Shown here piece after piece: positions 5,445 through 5,743 of a stretch of 5,743 bases of DNA (positions are counted from its first letter, which is position 1; every line of letters starts with the position of its first letter). Position numbers and translations under genes: made by a program. The stretch is taken from contig JAHIUE010000075.1 in assembly GCA_018817205.1 (NCBI GenBank), positions 1-5,743 of the forward strand, written 5' to 3'. This DNA is from Patescibacteria group bacterium. GTDB lineage: Bacteria > Patescibacteriota > Microgenomatia > Daviesbacterales > UBA10151. The notes under the pieces are model-generated. The model did no database searches and was not told the DNA's origin. It saw nothing but the letters and a program-made list of their open reading frames with translations.

Positions 5445-5743
5445 TAATAAACAAAAAAGTAATCATAGTTATAATAATTTTACTGACCGCTTTAAGCGTT
5501 TTTCTCCTAGTGAGGTGTGGCATTCTTAAATCCGATAACGCTCCTGTTCCGTCTGCCGATAAAATCAACCAGTCTATAGTTAGCCCAAATGACAAGCCGC
5601 AGATTGTCTCCACCAAGCCTGATCCTTTGGAGGACACAATCATCCCTGCAACAGCAACTATAGAAATTACTTTTAACAGGCCCTTGGAAAATGTGGGGGA
5701 ATTTAAACTGCGGATGGAACCGAAAATAGATTACAAAATTGAA
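5441..5743 (+). CDS. Second signal-anchored Ig-like (Big_5-like) protein, 3'-partial
   Basis: The ATG at 5441 overlaps the previous TGA as ATGA, and the frame stays open to the right edge, giving the first 101 residues. Residues 7-24 are strongly hydrophobic after an MIINKK start, a signal-anchor. A single Cys at 26 (LVRCG) ends this segment, but Arg at -1 argues against a lipoprotein signal. After a short polar spacer, residues 53-101 begin a domain that lines up with the upstream protein: QIVSTKPDPLEDTIIP against LISINPQQDLGQTYFP, then IEITFNRPLENVGEF against IFFTFSEPMNPATF. This supports an Ig-like Big_5 fold and probable diverged tandem paralogy. The rest of the protein is outside the window, so further domains cannot be excluded. 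No good ribosome binding site is present. Function is unknown. Confidence 0.7.
   Translation, partial: MIINKKVIIVIIILLTALSVFLLVRCGILKSDNAPVPSADKINQSIVSPNDKPQIVSTKPDPLEDTIIPATATIEITFNRPLENVGEFKLRMEPKIDYKIE

Noticed and set aside
5441..5530. Lipoprotein signal in the second Ig-like protein (Cys at residue 26)
   Set aside because: The residue before the Cys is Arg (LVRC), which does not fit a lipobox that needs a small residue there; a plain signal-anchor fits better.
1..5743. TGA recoded as an amino acid, as in some CPR lineages (Gracilibacteria, SR1)
   Set aside because: TGA ends four genes at sensible protein ends, three of them in ATGA overlaps with the next start, so it acts as a normal stop.
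1..5743. tRNA, rRNA, CRISPR array, insertion sequence, promoter or terminator
   Set aside because: Genes abut or overlap throughout; I saw no tandem spacers, no terminal inverted repeats and no GC-rich hairpin followed by a T-run in any gap.

Overview
The window is a single gene-dense stretch transcribed left to right. It holds six consecutive genes and essentially no intergenic DNA (largest gap 14 bp). It reads as the core of a type IV secretion-like (T4SS) locus of the Gram-positive/minimal kind: PrgI (VirB3-like) - TraC-like - VirB4 ATPase - a membrane-anchored protein with a degenerate LytM/M23-like domain - two membrane-anchored Ig-like proteins. The first and last genes run off the window edges. 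The genetic code looks standard (code 11): TGA ends four genes, three of them at ATGA overlaps. GC is moderate by eye. The PrgI-linker-carboxypeptidase-regulatory-like protein, the separate small TraC-like gene and the short VirB4 resemble, from family knowledge, cassettes of Candidate Phyla Radiation bacteria (Patescibacteria, Microgenomates-like). That taxonomic call is inference; no marker gene is present.

Layout: 1-836, C-terminal part of a PrgI-family protein with an added coiled-coil-like linker and C-terminal beta-sandwich domain. 840-1586, TraC-like protein. 1583-3301, VirB4-type ATPase with Walker A and B motifs. 3316-4950, a 544-residue protein with a cytoplasmic-looking N-terminus, a Pro/Thr-rich linker, a Gly/Ala-rich segment, one clear membrane segment, and a cysteine-rich outer domain that I read as an M23/LytM fold with two zinc/catalytic histidines changed to glutamine. 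4947-5444 and 5441-5743 (open at the right edge) are two signal-anchored proteins with Big_5-like Ig domains, probably diverged paralogues.

How they would work together (inference): the PrgI-like protein anchors the VirB4 motor at the membrane, with the TraC-like protein supplying what is normally the N-terminal part of a full-length VirB4. The LytM-like protein sits where Gram-positive systems carry the PrgK/VirB1-like cell-wall gene, so it may be the wall-spanning or scaffold part of the channel. The Ig-like proteins would extend outward. No relaxase, coupling protein (VirD4), VirB11, pilin or origin of transfer is visible, so conjugation, effector secretion, DNA uptake and pilus assembly cannot be told apart here.

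The points most worth a second look are the degenerate LytM domain in the PrgK position, the confinement of nearly all cysteines of the operon to that one domain, the separate TraC-like and VirB4 genes, the Ig-like domains, a perfect 20-bp palindrome inside the first gene, and a start-stop ATG-TAA at the VirB4/LytM junction.
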